Program-made: the position numbers and the translations under genes
The notes under the pieces: generated by a model
What the model was told of the DNA's origin: nothing
The model's database searches: none
What the model saw: the letters and a program-made list of their open reading frames with translations, nothing else
Assembly: GCA_000817085.1 (NCBI GenBank)
Contig: JUEM01000003.1
Span: forward strand, 1 to 64,000
Source: a marine actinobacterium MedAcidi-G1
Lineage (GTDB): Bacteria; Actinomycetota; Acidimicrobiia; Acidimicrobiales; MedAcidi-G1
DNA: 64,000 nt
Direction: 5' to 3'
In this document: piece by piece, positions 52,076-61,358 of the stretch
Numbering within the stretch: position 1 is the first letter of the stretch
Layout of the letters: every line of letters begins with the position of its first letter

Positions 52076-53296
52076 TTAAGTCACAGAGAAATTTTTAGGT
52101 ATTTTTCTTTGAGTCGATTCAGCAAAAAAGATTAAGAAAAATGAAATTGTTGAATACAACAAATATCCAAGTGCCAAAGGTGTGACGGAGTATTTTATTT
52201 GTGTTGAAAAAATTGCTGCTAATAAACCAGCTCCTCCGAGAGAAACCGCGCCCGCTACCCCTGAAGCGGTTCCGGCTAAATCTCCCATGGGTTCTAAAGC
52301 TAGGGACAAACCTATAGGAGTTAAAAGGCTTAAGAAAATGTTTGAAGAACCGACCAATAAAAGCCAAATCCAAAAGTTGGGTGAGCCGTTACTAGTTATT
52401 GCAAGAAGTAGAGAAGTTGTATTTATTAAGACAGAAAACCCAACACTAAAAATTGCGACACGTTTAGCTCCAAACATTGAAATAAAACGGTTACTCGCAA
52501 AAAATGCTATCGCCATAGGGATTCCAAGAATGCTAAAAATTACTGCAAATTGATTTGCTTTACCGTAAACAAGATCAAAAACTGGTTGCGAACTGCTTAG
52601 CCAAATAACGAAAGCTCCTTGTCCAAAGGTGACAGCTAGGACATAACCAATAGTAATTCGAGTAGAAAAAATCTTTTTAAAGGATTTAGTTGTTATTTCC
52701 CAATTTAGAGCCCTCCTTTTGTTCGTGGGTAAAGTTTCGCCAAACCAGAGACTCCACAAAATACCGACACCCCCCAAAATAATTCCCAAAGAATAGACAA
52801 CTCTCCAATTTGTGAAAGTTAAGAAACCTTCTGAGATCAAGGGTGTGATTATCGGCCCCAAAAGAAAGACGGCCATAATTTTTGACATAACTTTCGCCAT
52901 CTCGTTACCGGAATATAAGTCACGAGCAATAGTGGTTCTCATGCTTGCTGGAACACTTGAACCTAGTCCCCAGAAGAATCTAAAAATAAGGATTGTTAAT
53001 AGATTTTGAGAGAGTAGAGAACCAAGAGCCCCGATCATGTAAATAGCAAGACCGAATTTTAAAGAAGCAATTCTCCCGAAACGGTCAGTAAAAGGACCAC
53101 AAATAATTTGACCGATAGAAACGCCAATAATATAAATCGTAATTATCAACGAAATCTGGTTAGACCCTTCTAACAGCCCTATGTCGGGTCTGATCTCATC
53201 AAAAGCTGGAAGAGATGAATCAATTCCAAAAGCAGCTAGACCATTTAAGAAAGCAAGGAAAAAGACTACGTTTGTCTGAGATTTCTTCAACGGCAC
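52076..53296 (-). CDS. MFS transporter, Bcr/CflA multidrug-type
   Basis: A 406-residue protein with about twelve membrane helices. The N-terminal region (FLAFLNGLAAFGIDSSLPAF) and motif A-like GPFTDRFGRIASLKFG fit the Bcr/CflA branch of drug/H+ antiporters. RFFWGLGSSVPASMRTTIARDL is also typical. It probably exports small toxic or signalling molecules. Divergent from the operon on the other strand, 73 bases away. Confidence 0.87.
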   Translation of the reverse strand: MPLKKSQTNVVFFLAFLNGLAAFGIDSSLPAFDEIRPDIGLLEGSNQISLIITIYIIGVSIGQIICGPFTDRFGRIASLKFGLAIYMIGALGSLLSQNLLTILIFRFFWGLGSSVPASMRTTIARDLYSGNEMAKVMSKIMAVFLLGPIITPLISEGFLTFTNWRVVYSLGIILGGVGILWSLWFGETLPTNKRRALNWEITTKSFKKIFSTRITIGYVLAVTFGQGAFVIWLSSSQPVFDLVYGKANQFAVIFSILGIPMAIAFFASNRFISMFGAKRVAIFSVGFSVLINTTSLLLAITSNGSPNFWIWLLLVGSSNIFLSLLTPIGLSLALEPMGDLAGTASGVAGAVSLGGAGLLAAIFSTQIKYSVTPLALGYLLYSTISFFLIFFAESTQRKIPKNFSVT

Positions 53297-53369
53297 TTAG
53301 GTATTCTGCCTTGCAATCAGAAATAAGCCCGATCAATAGAGAAACTATTTTTTCAACTACGGTTCGAAT

Positions 53370-54173
53370 ATGAATCAGGTAAGTACAGCGAACCCAAGAT
53401 ATGCCACTTTGAATACACAGTATGCATATGAGATGTTTTCAATGCCTGCTGAAGAAGATGGTCCAATATGGATGGTAAATCTTATGAAATATCGTCCAAT
53501 TGCTGATTATGTAGATGGTCGAGAGTCGAAAATAAGTGGTCGGGAAGCTGATGATCTTTACGCTCCTATAGATGTGCTGACTGATATAGGAGCAGAAATT
53601 GTTTTTGTCGGGGATGTAGAAACACAACTTCTTGGAGACAATCCAAAATGGGATCGAATAGCTGTGGTGAAATATCCGACAAGACGATCATTTTTAGAAA
53701 TGTCATCTAGAAAAGATTTTCAAGAAAAACACGCCCATAAAGAGGCAGGTATGCAGGCGACAATTGTTATGGGTTGTACGCCCATGAACATGCCGGTTTA
53801 CTCAAAAAAAGATTGGGCAGAAATAGCAAGTCCTCCCAGTGAAAGTGATGGTGTAATAACAGTCATTCATGTTTTGCAGTTAAATGAACAAATTGAGAAA
53901 ATGAATAATTACTCTTTAATAGCAGGAGATCGAGCCATCCCAAATGGCGTGCGTGTAGATGGCTGGTTTCAAGTAGAAAACACTATTTTGGGAGATGATA
54001 GAAAATGGGATCAGGTTCGTTTCAATACTTTCCCCAGTCGTAGGGCATTCCAGGAAGTTTTAAATGACCCTGCTCGCATGGAAGCTCAGAAAAAATATAG
54101 AGAATCAGCTATAAGCGACACTTATACAATGATCGTGACACCTTCAATAAATAAAGTTTTTGACTCAATATAA
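53370..54173 (+). CDS. Two-repeat DUF1330/dimeric alpha-beta barrel-like protein
   Basis: A 267-residue protein that seems to be built of two similar halves. Each has a hydrophobic beta strand, a WDRIAVVKYPTRRSFLEM or WDQVRFNTFPSRRAFQEV segment and then an R/K-rich helix ending near residues 125 and 250. This pattern resembles DUF1330 and other dimeric alpha/beta-barrel (ferredoxin-like) proteins. The function of such proteins ranges from monooxygenase to lyase. It starts at ATG 53370 with no obvious ribosome site and precedes the D-threonine-aldolase-like gene by 3 bases, so it is in the same operon. Confidence 0.6.
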   Translation: MNQVSTANPRYATLNTQYAYEMFSMPAEEDGPIWMVNLMKYRPIADYVDGRESKISGREADDLYAPIDVLTDIGAEIVFVGDVETQLLGDNPKWDRIAVVKYPTRRSFLEMSSRKDFQEKHAHKEAGMQATIVMGCTPMNMPVYSKKDWAEIASPPSESDGVITVIHVLQLNEQIEKMNNYSLIAGDRAIPNGVRVDGWFQVENTILGDDRKWDQVRFNTFPSRRAFQEVLNDPARMEAQKKYRESAISDTYTMIVTPSINKVFDSI

Positions 54174-54176
54174 ACA

Positions 54177-55193
54177 ATGAAAACAAGTGATCTTACAACT
54201 CCTGCGCTAATCGCGGATTCAAAAATTTTAGAAACAAATATCGCCACTATGGCATCAAAGAGGCCTGGGCGGGAACTTCGTCCACATGTAAAAGCTTTCA
54301 AATCAACAGCAATGGCAAAAAAACTAGTTGATGCCGGACACGAGACTTTTTGTTGCGCAACAATTCGCGAATTAGAAGGAATGGTAAAGGCCGGTTTTGG
54401 AAGTGATCTTCTTTTAGCGAATGAGACACTTGATGCCAAGCGAATCGGAGAGTTACTGGTAGAAGGGAATTGTCGAATAACAGTTGCAGTGGATTCATTA
54501 GAAACAATTGATGCTGCTGTATTCGCAGGTGTGAAAGAAGTTTTAATAGATGTCAATGTTGGACTTCAGAGATGTGGATGCAGCCCAGATGAAGCCGGTT
54601 TTCTTTCAGAAAAGGCAAAAGCATCGGGACTAAAAGTAAGAGGCGTAATGGGATATGAAGGGCATTTGATGCATGACCCTAATGTGCGTCGACGCACAGA
54701 AAAAACTCAAGAATCAATGGAACTTTTGATTCTCGCTCACGAAGCAGTAGGAGGCGATGTGATTTCTGGAGGGGGAACAGGAACATGGGAATGCAACCAA
54801 GCTGTGACAGAGCTTCAAGCTGGTAGCTATGTCCTGATGGATGGTGATTATTCTAAACTCGACCTTCCTTTTAAAGAAGGATTACTTTTATTAACCACAG
54901 TTATATCTACAAGTAAGTCTGGGTATGCGGTTTTAGATGGTGGATTGAAGGCATTATCAGTCGATAGTGGAAATCCAAAATTATTAGGTGAAGGTGAAGT
55001 CATATTTTGTTCCGATGAACACACGACCATAACAAATGGTTCTTGGACAGTCGGGCAAAGAGTCGGTTTGAGACCATCACATATTGATCCGACGATTGCA
55101 AAGCACGAATTCATTTACCTTGTAGAAGAAATTGAAGAAAGCCTAGATGCAGAATTGTTGGAAACATTGAAAATCGATTTGCGAGGATGGTAA
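54177..55193 (+). CDS. D-threonine aldolase/D-serine dehydratase-like PLP enzyme (alanine racemase fold)
   Basis: A 338-residue fold-type III PLP enzyme. Its start LTTPALIADSKILETNIATM and the RPHVKAFKS motif with Lys39 as the PLP lysine are typical. DVNVGLQRCGC follows, and the C-terminal CSDEHTTI metal site is like that of D-threonine aldolase and D-serine dehydratase. It starts 3 bases after the upstream gene. The next gene begins at its stop. Products would be glycine plus an aldehyde, or pyruvate plus ammonia, depending on substrate; which one cannot be determined from sequence. Confidence 0.82.
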   Translation: MKTSDLTTPALIADSKILETNIATMASKRPGRELRPHVKAFKSTAMAKKLVDAGHETFCCATIRELEGMVKAGFGSDLLLANETLDAKRIGELLVEGNCRITVAVDSLETIDAAVFAGVKEVLIDVNVGLQRCGCSPDEAGFLSEKAKASGLKVRGVMGYEGHLMHDPNVRRRTEKTQESMELLILAHEAVGGDVISGGGTGTWECNQAVTELQAGSYVLMDGDYSKLDLPFKEGLLLLTTVISTSKSGYAVLDGGLKALSVDSGNPKLLGEGEVIFCSDEHTTITNGSWTVGQRVGLRPSHIDPTIAKHEFIYLVEEIEESLDAELLETLKIDLRGW

Positions 55194-55195
55194 AA

Positions 55196-56539
55196 GTGGC
55201 GAAGACCCATTCATCAAAAACATGGAGTAATTGGGCTGGTAATCAGACGAGTCATCCGTTGAGTATCGAAAAACCCAAAAATGAAGAAGACGTTGTATCC
55301 ATAGTTAGAGAGGCCAAAAAACGAGGCTTAAAAGTCAAAGTTGTTGGGTCAGGACATTCATTTACTGGAATAGCAGTTGCAGATGAAGTTCTAGTTTCTC
55401 TTGATGATATGGCTGATATCCGGGACGTAGATTTTGAAAATTTTACAGTGCGTGTCGGTTCAGGAATAAAACTTTTTGATCTAAATCCAATATTGCAAAG
55501 ATCTGGACTAGCTATGCCAAATTTAGGCGACATAGTTTATCAATCAATTTCGGGAGCTATTTCTACTTCAACTCATGGAACCGGTCTGCAATTTAAGACT
55601 ATTGCAGATGCAGTCTGCGGAATGAGAATTGTTAACGGTGAGGGAAAAGTCATCGAATGTGACAAAGAAAAAAATACGGAGGTATTTCATTCGGCAAGAG
55701 TGGGATTGGGGGCTTTAGGGATAATCACCGAAGTCACGATCCAATGCGTAGAGGCATTTAATCTGCATGCGATAGAAGAAATTCTACCAATAGGAGAAGT
55801 AACAAATAATTTTGACCGCTGGTCAAAGTCTGCTGATCACATTGAATTTTTTTGGATGCCCAATACGGACAAGGCTCTATTGAAGAGAAATACCAGAACT
55901 CTAGAAGCACCTCCACGGCCAAGAAATAAAAGACACTCTTTTAAAAGGCGTTGGAATCGATTTAAGAATGAAGAGATAAAACAAAATGTTCTTTTTGGTG
56001 CTATGAATCATTTGGGCAAGATCGTCCCTCCGTTAGTTCCAAAACTTAATTCGATAGTTGCTGGAGAAAGTGGGAGAGCAGAGTATATAACAACTAGCTA
56101 TGAAGTTTTCGCTAGTCCCCGTAGGGTCCGATTTTATGAAATGGAATATGCAGTCCCCATTAATTCAGGGATAGAGGCATTTAGAAGAGTGGTTGAATTG
56201 ATAGGCGATTTAGACCATTACATAAGTTTCCCAGTTGAGTATCGAGTACTTGGAAAAGATGAAATACCAATGTCTACTGCGAGTGAAAGAGACTCTGCAT
56301 TCATAGCCGTACACGTATTTAGAAACACACCATTTGAAAAATATTTTCAGGGTGTAGAAGAAATAATGGCAGATTACGAGGGTCGTCCCCATTGGGGGAA
56401 ACTTCACTTTCAAGATCATGAAACTCTTTCAAATATTTATCCTCAATGGGAAGCATTTCAAAATACACGTAGGTTAATGGACCCTTCTGGGATTTTCACA
56501 AATCCTTATTTGGATAAGGTTCTTGGTCCTTTGACCTAG
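55196..56539 (+). CDS. D-arabinono-1,4-lactone oxidase-type FAD oxidase
   Basis: Sugar-lactone/alditol oxidase of the VAO family. The FAD-binding region includes VVGSGHSFTGIAV, whose histidine in GHSF is the covalent FAD site in relatives, then GDIVYQSISGAISTSTHGTG. The C-terminal ALO domain ends HWGKLHFQ, with the HWGK signature, and MDPSGIFTNPYLD. About 447 residues from GTG 55196, which has GAGG 9 bases upstream; an ATG at 55187 overlaps the previous stop but lacks spacing for a ribosome site. The tight coupling with the PLP enzyme suggests a joint pathway. Confidence 0.87.
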   Translation: MAKTHSSKTWSNWAGNQTSHPLSIEKPKNEEDVVSIVREAKKRGLKVKVVGSGHSFTGIAVADEVLVSLDDMADIRDVDFENFTVRVGSGIKLFDLNPILQRSGLAMPNLGDIVYQSISGAISTSTHGTGLQFKTIADAVCGMRIVNGEGKVIECDKEKNTEVFHSARVGLGALGIITEVTIQCVEAFNLHAIEEILPIGEVTNNFDRWSKSADHIEFFWMPNTDKALLKRNTRTLEAPPRPRNKRHSFKRRWNRFKNEEIKQNVLFGAMNHLGKIVPPLVPKLNSIVAGESGRAEYITTSYEVFASPRRVRFYEMEYAVPINSGIEAFRRVVELIGDLDHYISFPVEYRVLGKDEIPMSTASERDSAFIAVHVFRNTPFEKYFQGVEEIMADYEGRPHWGKLHFQDHETLSNIYPQWEAFQNTRRLMDPSGIFTNPYLDKVLGPLT

Positions 56540-56561
56540 AAGATGCCAGTAGTCTGTTCCC

Positions 56562-56729
56562 ATGGAGGATTCAGCGCATAACGAAAAACATAATCCATCT
56601 GATCAAGAAGACTTGGAATTAGACAAACTTGAAAACGATCTAGCTCTTATAGAGACTGCGATGGAAAAGATCGACCAAGGAGATCTTAAAGCGTATGAAA
56701 CGATAGAAGCTGAGATTATTGAAACGTAG
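56562..56729 (+). CDS. Small acidic protein resembling the DksA/TraR helical hairpin
   Basis: A 55-residue frame starting at ATG 56562. The sequence is highly acidic and helical; ELDKLENDLALIETAMEKID matches the pattern of the coiled-coil hairpin before the zinc finger in DksA/TraR-like proteins (L-x-x-V-x-x-A-L-x-R-I/L-D-x-G). The zinc finger itself is absent. It lies 22 bases after the oxidase gene and 22 bases before the convergent phosphatase gene. Call as a gene is moderate; the family likeness is weak. Confidence 0.5.
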   Translation: MEDSAHNEKHNPSDQEDLELDKLENDLALIETAMEKIDQGDLKAYETIEAEIIET

Positions 56730-56751
56730 CACTTTCACTTCGGATATTTAA

Positions 56752-57339
56752 TTATAAAAGATCAGGCGTTGACTCTTCGGTTACCAATGAAACCCTTTTA
56801 CCCATTATCAGGTCACCATCAACAAACTCAACCCAACGGCCACCAAGATTTGGAACCTTAGTAGAAGGTTGATCGTGAAGATTTTCTAACGCATGGACTA
56901 TCCCAGCATGTGAAATAATCAGAGTATTATCTAAAGGCTTCGAATTTTCAGAGATTTTCTTTAAAACCTCAAAAACTCTAAATAAAAGATCTGGATTGGA
57001 TTCATATCCGTCTGGTCGGTTTCCCGAATCTAAAAATCCTGGCCAACCATTTTCGATTTCAACACGTGTAAGACCCTGCCAAGGGCCGGCATCGCGTTCC
57101 ATTAGGCCGATTTCAGTCACTACTGGTCCCACCCCCATTAACTCTGAAATTATGGAAGCAGTATTTTTTGCTCTCTGAAGAGGTGATGACACAATTGAAT
57201 CAAATAAACCGAGTTTTTGGCTGGCTTTCTTAGCTTGGTTCTCTCCTAGATTGGTTAAAGGAGGGTCAGCCTGCCCTTGCCACCGTCCAAGAGCATTCCA
57301 TTCTGATTGACCATGACGAACAATTAACAACTTTGGCAT
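56752..57339 (-). CDS. Histidine phosphatase family protein (phosphoglycerate mutase-like)
   Basis: A 195-residue phosphatase/mutase fold. The active-site loop is LLIVRHGQSEWNALGRWQG with the catalytic His in RHG, followed by LTNLGENQAKKASQ and a second His in ISHAG. The length and ending fit the CobC/PhoE-like phosphatases rather than glycolytic mutases. It is the only gene on its strand here and points away from the MoaD-mshA operon. In Mycobacterium a phosphoglycerate mutase-family gene also lies close to mshA. Confidence 0.88.
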   Translation of the reverse strand: MPKLLIVRHGQSEWNALGRWQGQADPPLTNLGENQAKKASQKLGLFDSIVSSPLQRAKNTASIISELMGVGPVVTEIGLMERDAGPWQGLTRVEIENGWPGFLDSGNRPDGYESNPDLLFRVFEVLKKISENSKPLDNTLIISHAGIVHALENLHDQPSTKVPNLGGRWVEFVDGDLIMGKRVSLVTEESTPDLL

Positions 57340-57403
57340 AATTTGACGGTATCTATTTCAGGTTCTATTCGGACTCAGCTAATACTTTCCGTAGACTACT
57401 TCT

Positions 57404-57640
57404 ATGGCAACTCTTCGTCTTTTTGCATCAGTAAAACAAATGGCTGGAACAGGATCAGTCGTTTTGTCAGGGGCAACAGTGGCTGATGTAATAGAAGAGG
57501 CATCTGAACGATTTGGATCTGAGTTCAGCGATATTGCAAATAATTGTCGAATTTGGTTAAACGGAAACCCAACTGAAATTGATAATCCCGTAAGTGATGA
57601 CGATGAGATAGCGCTACTACCACCTGTTTCGGGAGGGTGA
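57404..57640 (+). CDS. MoaD/ThiS-family ubiquitin-like sulfur carrier
   Basis: A 78-residue beta-grasp protein. ATLRLFASVKQMAGTGSVVL at the start and EIALLPPVSGG at the C-terminus with the terminal Gly-Gly needed for thiocarboxylate formation are typical of MoaD. It overlaps or abuts the mshA-like gene. No other molybdopterin genes are nearby, so a function with a different sulfur-transfer partner is possible. Confidence 0.87.
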   Translation: MATLRLFASVKQMAGTGSVVLSGATVADVIEEASERFGSEFSDIANNCRIWLNGNPTEIDNPVSDDDEIALLPPVSGG

Positions 57641-57642
57641 CA

Positions 57643-58860
57643 GTGCGCAAGTTAGCTGTACTCTCAATGCACACTTCTCCACTAGCTCAACCGGGTATTG
57701 GTGATGGTGGAGGAATGAATGTTTACGTTCGTGAAGTTTCTTCAGCTCTTGAGCAAGCGGGCATAAGTTCAACAGTTTTCACAAGACGAGTGGATGGAGA
57801 GACACCGAAAATAATGACATTTGGTAACGGGCTGAAAGTCGTTCAAATCGATGCGGGAGATTTTTCCTTGCGTAAAGAAGAATTATTTTCGGTAGTTGGA
57901 GATTTCGCGAATGGGGTAGAAGACTTTTTAGTCAAGGAAGATCGACACGATGCTTTATTAGCAAATTATTGGCTTTCTGGTTCAGCAGCTCATCAATTAA
58001 AACACAGCCTCAATATGCCTTTATTAACCTCGTTCCACACACTTGCACTGGTTAAAGCTGCTTCGGGTGATAAAAGTTGTGGATACGAAGAACGTATAAA
58101 TATGGAGAGTGAGGTAATAGGTTGTTCGGATGTAATTTTGTCAAATAGTTCTTTTGAAAGAGATCAATTAGTCAGTTATTACGGTGCTGAACCTTCTCGC
58201 ATTGAAATCGTTCCCCCGGGGGTAGACCGTTCGATTTTTAAACCTGGATCTAAAAAAGAAGCTCGCCAGCTTCTTAATTTGGGTGGACAAACAACACTTC
58301 TTTTCGTTGGGCGTATTCAACCTTTGAAAGGAGTCGATTTAACAATTTCGACATTGTCAGAACTGGAAGATAAAGAAGCTCGTCTTATTTTGATTGGCAG
58401 TTCTAGTGGTCCAGAAGGTCCGAGTGAAGAAAGACGTATTAGAAAAATGGTAGAAGAATTAGGTTTAACAAACAGGGTTTTATTTGTTGAACCCCAGCCA
58501 CATGAAAAATTAGTTAATTGGTATCGAGCTGCCGATGTTTTATTGATGCCAAGCCGTTCTGAGTCATTTGGGCTTGTAGCCCTAGAAGCTGCTGCTTGTG
58601 GTTTGCCAGTTGTAGCTTCTGCGGTCGGTGGGCTGCAGAAAATTGTTGAAGATAGTTCATCAGGGTATTTGATCAATGATCGCGATCCTTGGTCTTATGC
58701 AGCTCATGTTTCAAAAATTATTAATGATTCTAAAAAAGCTGAAGAAATGTCTACGAAAGCAGTTGAAAGGTCTAAATCATTCACTTGGTCGGTTACTGCT
58801 GCGCGACTTCGACGAATTTGTTCAGATTTGCAATCCCGATCTTTGGTTGATTGTGCATAG
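57643..58860 (+). CDS. mshA: Glycosyltransferase family 4, MshA-like (D-inositol-3-phosphate glycosyltransferase)
   Basis: GT-B enzyme, first step of mycothiol synthesis if the assignment holds. The N-terminus reads LAVLSMHTSPLAQPGIGDGGG and MNVYVREV, an MshA hallmark; VGRIQPLKGVDL and the EX7E region SRSESFGLVALEAAACG follow. About 405 residues. The GTG at 57643 has GGGAGGG about 6 bases before it, better spaced than the GTG at 57637. The neighbouring YbjN gene is also next to mshA in mycobacteria. mshB, mshC and mshD are not in this window, so use of mycothiol is inferred. Confidence 0.87.
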   Translation: MRKLAVLSMHTSPLAQPGIGDGGGMNVYVREVSSALEQAGISSTVFTRRVDGETPKIMTFGNGLKVVQIDAGDFSLRKEELFSVVGDFANGVEDFLVKEDRHDALLANYWLSGSAAHQLKHSLNMPLLTSFHTLALVKAASGDKSCGYEERINMESEVIGCSDVILSNSSFERDQLVSYYGAEPSRIEIVPPGVDRSIFKPGSKKEARQLLNLGGQTTLLFVGRIQPLKGVDLTISTLSELEDKEARLILIGSSSGPEGPSEERRIRKMVEELGLTNRVLFVEPQPHEKLVNWYRAADVLLMPSRSESFGLVALEAAACGLPVVASAVGGLQKIVEDSSSGYLINDRDPWSYAAHVSKIINDSKKAEEMSTKAVERSKSFTWSVTAARLRRICSDLQSRSLVDCA

Positions 58861-59359
58861 TGCTGAAGGTGAAGTCTCTCGACTATTAACAGAAGCTGAA
58901 CTTGAGTCTCTGGAAAGAGAAATCGAAAGATGGCTCGATTTATCTTTAAAAGAAAATCCTTTGCTGGCTAGTTTCGAGAGGGACTCCGACGAACCGGTTG
59001 GTGAATCACGATGGTTTATAAGAGTTCTAGGGGAGGAAAAAGATACATTTACTCTGCGGTTTATGCTCAGACAAAGAATGTTGCATTATGAAACCTATGT
59101 GATGCCTGCTCCTGAAGACAATAAAGAGTCGTTTTTGGAAAGTCTTCTAGTCAGGAATAGAAAAATTGTCGGTGCCACATTTTGTTTAGGGGAAGAAGAG
59201 GCTGTTTTCTTAATTGGGGCTATTCCAGCGAGTACGGTAGGGCCAAATGAGCTTGATCGTATTCTTGGAACTTTATGGATGGCAGTAGAACAAAATTTCA
59301 GATCTCTTCTTAAAATTGGTTTTGCTTCAAAATTTGTTGGATCGAAAAAAGAAAATTAG
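58853..59359 (+). CDS. YbjN domain-containing protein
   Basis: A roughly 168-residue cytoplasmic protein. SRWFIRVLGEEKDTFTLRFM and the later RMLHYETYVMPAPEDNKESF and GATFCLGEEEAVFLIGAIP segments match the actinobacterial YbjN family, which has a fold like type III secretion chaperones. The frame is open from 58676, but this part lies inside the mshA gene in another frame; the GTG at 58853 overlapping the mshA stop by 8 bases is the natural start. Same gene order as mshA and its neighbour in Mycobacterium. Function unknown; YbjN in Escherichia coli influences stress and motility. Confidence 0.85.
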   Translation: MHSAEGEVSRLLTEAELESLEREIERWLDLSLKENPLLASFERDSDEPVGESRWFIRVLGEEKDTFTLRFMLRQRMLHYETYVMPAPEDNKESFLESLLVRNRKIVGATFCLGEEEAVFLIGAIPASTVGPNELDRILGTLWMAVEQNFRSLLKIGFASKFVGSKKEN

Positions 59360-60567
59360 TGAAATCTGATTCCAACGTTAAACGACTTCCATCAAAAGTT
59401 TTGGTGTTTTCTGTTACCACTGTGGGACTTTTGCATAATTCTATTTTTGTTAGTTCAACTCCCGAAATTTTAAGATCTCTCGGCGAGTCAGAAAATCTGG
59501 CGGGACTTTTAATCGCAGCCGGTTCTGTTCCGGGGATAGTAGTGGCGCCTTTAATAGGTTTTCTAGCAGACCGATTTGGTCGAAAAAAAGTATTAGTTCC
59601 TTGTCTTGTGGTTTATGGAATTTTTGGCCTTTTAGTAGGTTTAAGCCCTTCATTATTCTGGTTTTTACTTATAAGAATTTTCCAGGGCTTAGGTAGTGCA
59701 GGATTAATAAATCTAGTTGTAGTAATAATTAGCGATAATTGGGCGAGCTTGGATAGGGCCCGTTTAATAGGGCAAAACGCTGCAGCTATAACAATCTCGG
59801 TAGCTATTTATCCTGTGGTTGGGGGAGTAATAACTGATTTAATAGGTTGGCGTTGGGTTTTTTTGGCTTTTCTTGCTCCTTTAGTGGTTGCTTTTTTTGT
59901 TTCAAAAAATCTGCAAGACCATCAACCGCGCTCAGATGTATCGGTTAGAGAGCAAATCTCTGGTGCATTTTCAGAGATTGTCAAACCGGCCATAGCTACG
60001 AATCTTGTAATCGTAATTATTCTGTTTATGGCAATTTTTGGATTATTTCAGTCTTTATTGCCAGTCCATCTTGAGCGTGAGTTCGGGCTGCTTCCCACTG
60101 GAAGAGGTTTAGTCGCTTCGGCTCCAGCCGTTGTCGCTGCTTTATCAGCTCTAGCAGTTGCAAGAGTCAGGAAGCGAGTGCAAGGCGGAGTAATCATCTA
60201 TGCGTCTCTACTAATTTGGGGTATTTCTTTTCTTATGATGGGGTTTGGATCGTTACCTATTCTTGTATTAGCAACAATGATTTATGGATTGTCAGAAGGT
60301 CTGATGATCCCAACTCTCCAAGATCTGATAGCAGAAAATGCTCCCGAGCAACTTCGCGGCGCATTGTTAGCAATGTGGACAGGAGCTGCTCGTTTGGGAC
60401 AAACGGTTGGTCCTGTAACGATTTCTCTTGCGTTAATGGGATTTTCCACTTCTTGGGTACTTGTTTCGGCAGGTGTAGCAATGGTAGCTATTTCGGTTTT
60501 AGCTAGTTTTACTCGGACACTTATTGTTTCTTCAGAAGCCAATCAAACTGGTAGATTCAACGGATGA
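59359..60567 (+). CDS. MFS transporter
   Basis: A 402-residue transporter with twelve predicted helices. The motif A is GFLADRFGRKKVLVPCLVVY. The GTG at 59359 overlaps the YbjN stop by one base; the stop overlaps proC by an ATGA. It probably belongs to the drug-efflux or sugar-efflux branch (DHA1-like), but the substrate is unknown. Confidence 0.88.
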   Translation: MKSDSNVKRLPSKVLVFSVTTVGLLHNSIFVSSTPEILRSLGESENLAGLLIAAGSVPGIVVAPLIGFLADRFGRKKVLVPCLVVYGIFGLLVGLSPSLFWFLLIRIFQGLGSAGLINLVVVIISDNWASLDRARLIGQNAAAITISVAIYPVVGGVITDLIGWRWVFLAFLAPLVVAFFVSKNLQDHQPRSDVSVREQISGAFSEIVKPAIATNLVIVIILFMAIFGLFQSLLPVHLEREFGLLPTGRGLVASAPAVVAALSALAVARVRKRVQGGVIIYASLLIWGISFLMMGFGSLPILVLATMIYGLSEGLMIPTLQDLIAENAPEQLRGALLAMWTGAARLGQTVGPVTISLALMGFSTSWVLVSAGVAMVAISVLASFTRTLIVSSEANQTGRFNG

Positions 60568-61358
60568 GTTTTCGATTACAAATAATCGGTGGCGGCAACA
60601 TGGGCGAAGCTTTATTACGCGGACTTCTTAACAACAATTGGGCATCAAAAGATGAACTACATGTTGTAGAACCAGTATCTGAACGCAGAGATTATTTAGC
60701 TGCCACAATTTCTGGTGTTTCTATTTCAGAAGAACCATTGTCAGAGCTGGATTCTTTGATTGCTGTGAAACCAGACAAAGTCCCAGAGGTATTAGGGGTT
60801 TTATCAAAATTAAATCCAGACAGAGTTCTTTCTATAGCAGCGGGAGTGAGAGTTTCTTCCATGGAAAAAATTCTGGGTGAAAATGTAAGAGTTCTAAGGG
60901 CTATGCCCAATACGCCTGCCTTAATAGGGAAGGGTTCATCAGGTGTAGCTGCCGGTTCAACTGCTACTGATGAAGATCTGATATGGGCTGTTGAAATACT
61001 TTCAGCCGTTGGTTTAGCAATGGTTGTTGAAGAAAGCCAGCTTGATGCAGTTACAGGTGTTTCAGGTTCTGGTCCGGCCTACTTATTTTTTTTAGCTGAA
61101 GCACTTATTGACGCGGGGTGTGAAGTTGGATTATCAAAAGATGAGTCACAATCTCTTGTCGAACAAACCCTTTTAGGTGCAGCAGCGCTTTTATATGAAT
61201 CTGATGACCCTGCTGAAGTCTTAAGACAAAAAGTTACTTCTAAGGGGGGCACCACTGCAGCCGCCATAGAAGTTTTCGAAAACGCTAGTTTTCGTGACAT
61301 TATCAGGGCAGCAGTTTTTGCCGCTACTGAACGTTCTTTGCAGCTTGGTGATGAATGA
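60564..61358 (+). CDS. proC: Pyrroline-5-carboxylate reductase
   Basis: Final step of proline biosynthesis with NAD(P)H. N-terminal Rossmann motif IIGGGNMGEALLRGLL, AVKPDKVPEVL, RAMPNTPALIGKG, and the C-terminal VTGVSGSGPAYLFFLAEALIDAG with KVTSKGGTTAAAIEVFE. Length is 264 residues. It overlaps both flanking genes by four bases, so the mshA-ybjN-MFS-proC-SAM hydrolase set is one operon. Confidence 0.94.
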   Translation: MSFRLQIIGGGNMGEALLRGLLNNNWASKDELHVVEPVSERRDYLAATISGVSISEEPLSELDSLIAVKPDKVPEVLGVLSKLNPDRVLSIAAGVRVSSMEKILGENVRVLRAMPNTPALIGKGSSGVAAGSTATDEDLIWAVEILSAVGLAMVVEESQLDAVTGVSGSGPAYLFFLAEALIDAGCEVGLSKDESQSLVEQTLLGAAALLYESDDPAEVLRQKVTSKGGTTAAAIEVFENASFRDIIRAAVFAATERSLQLGDE

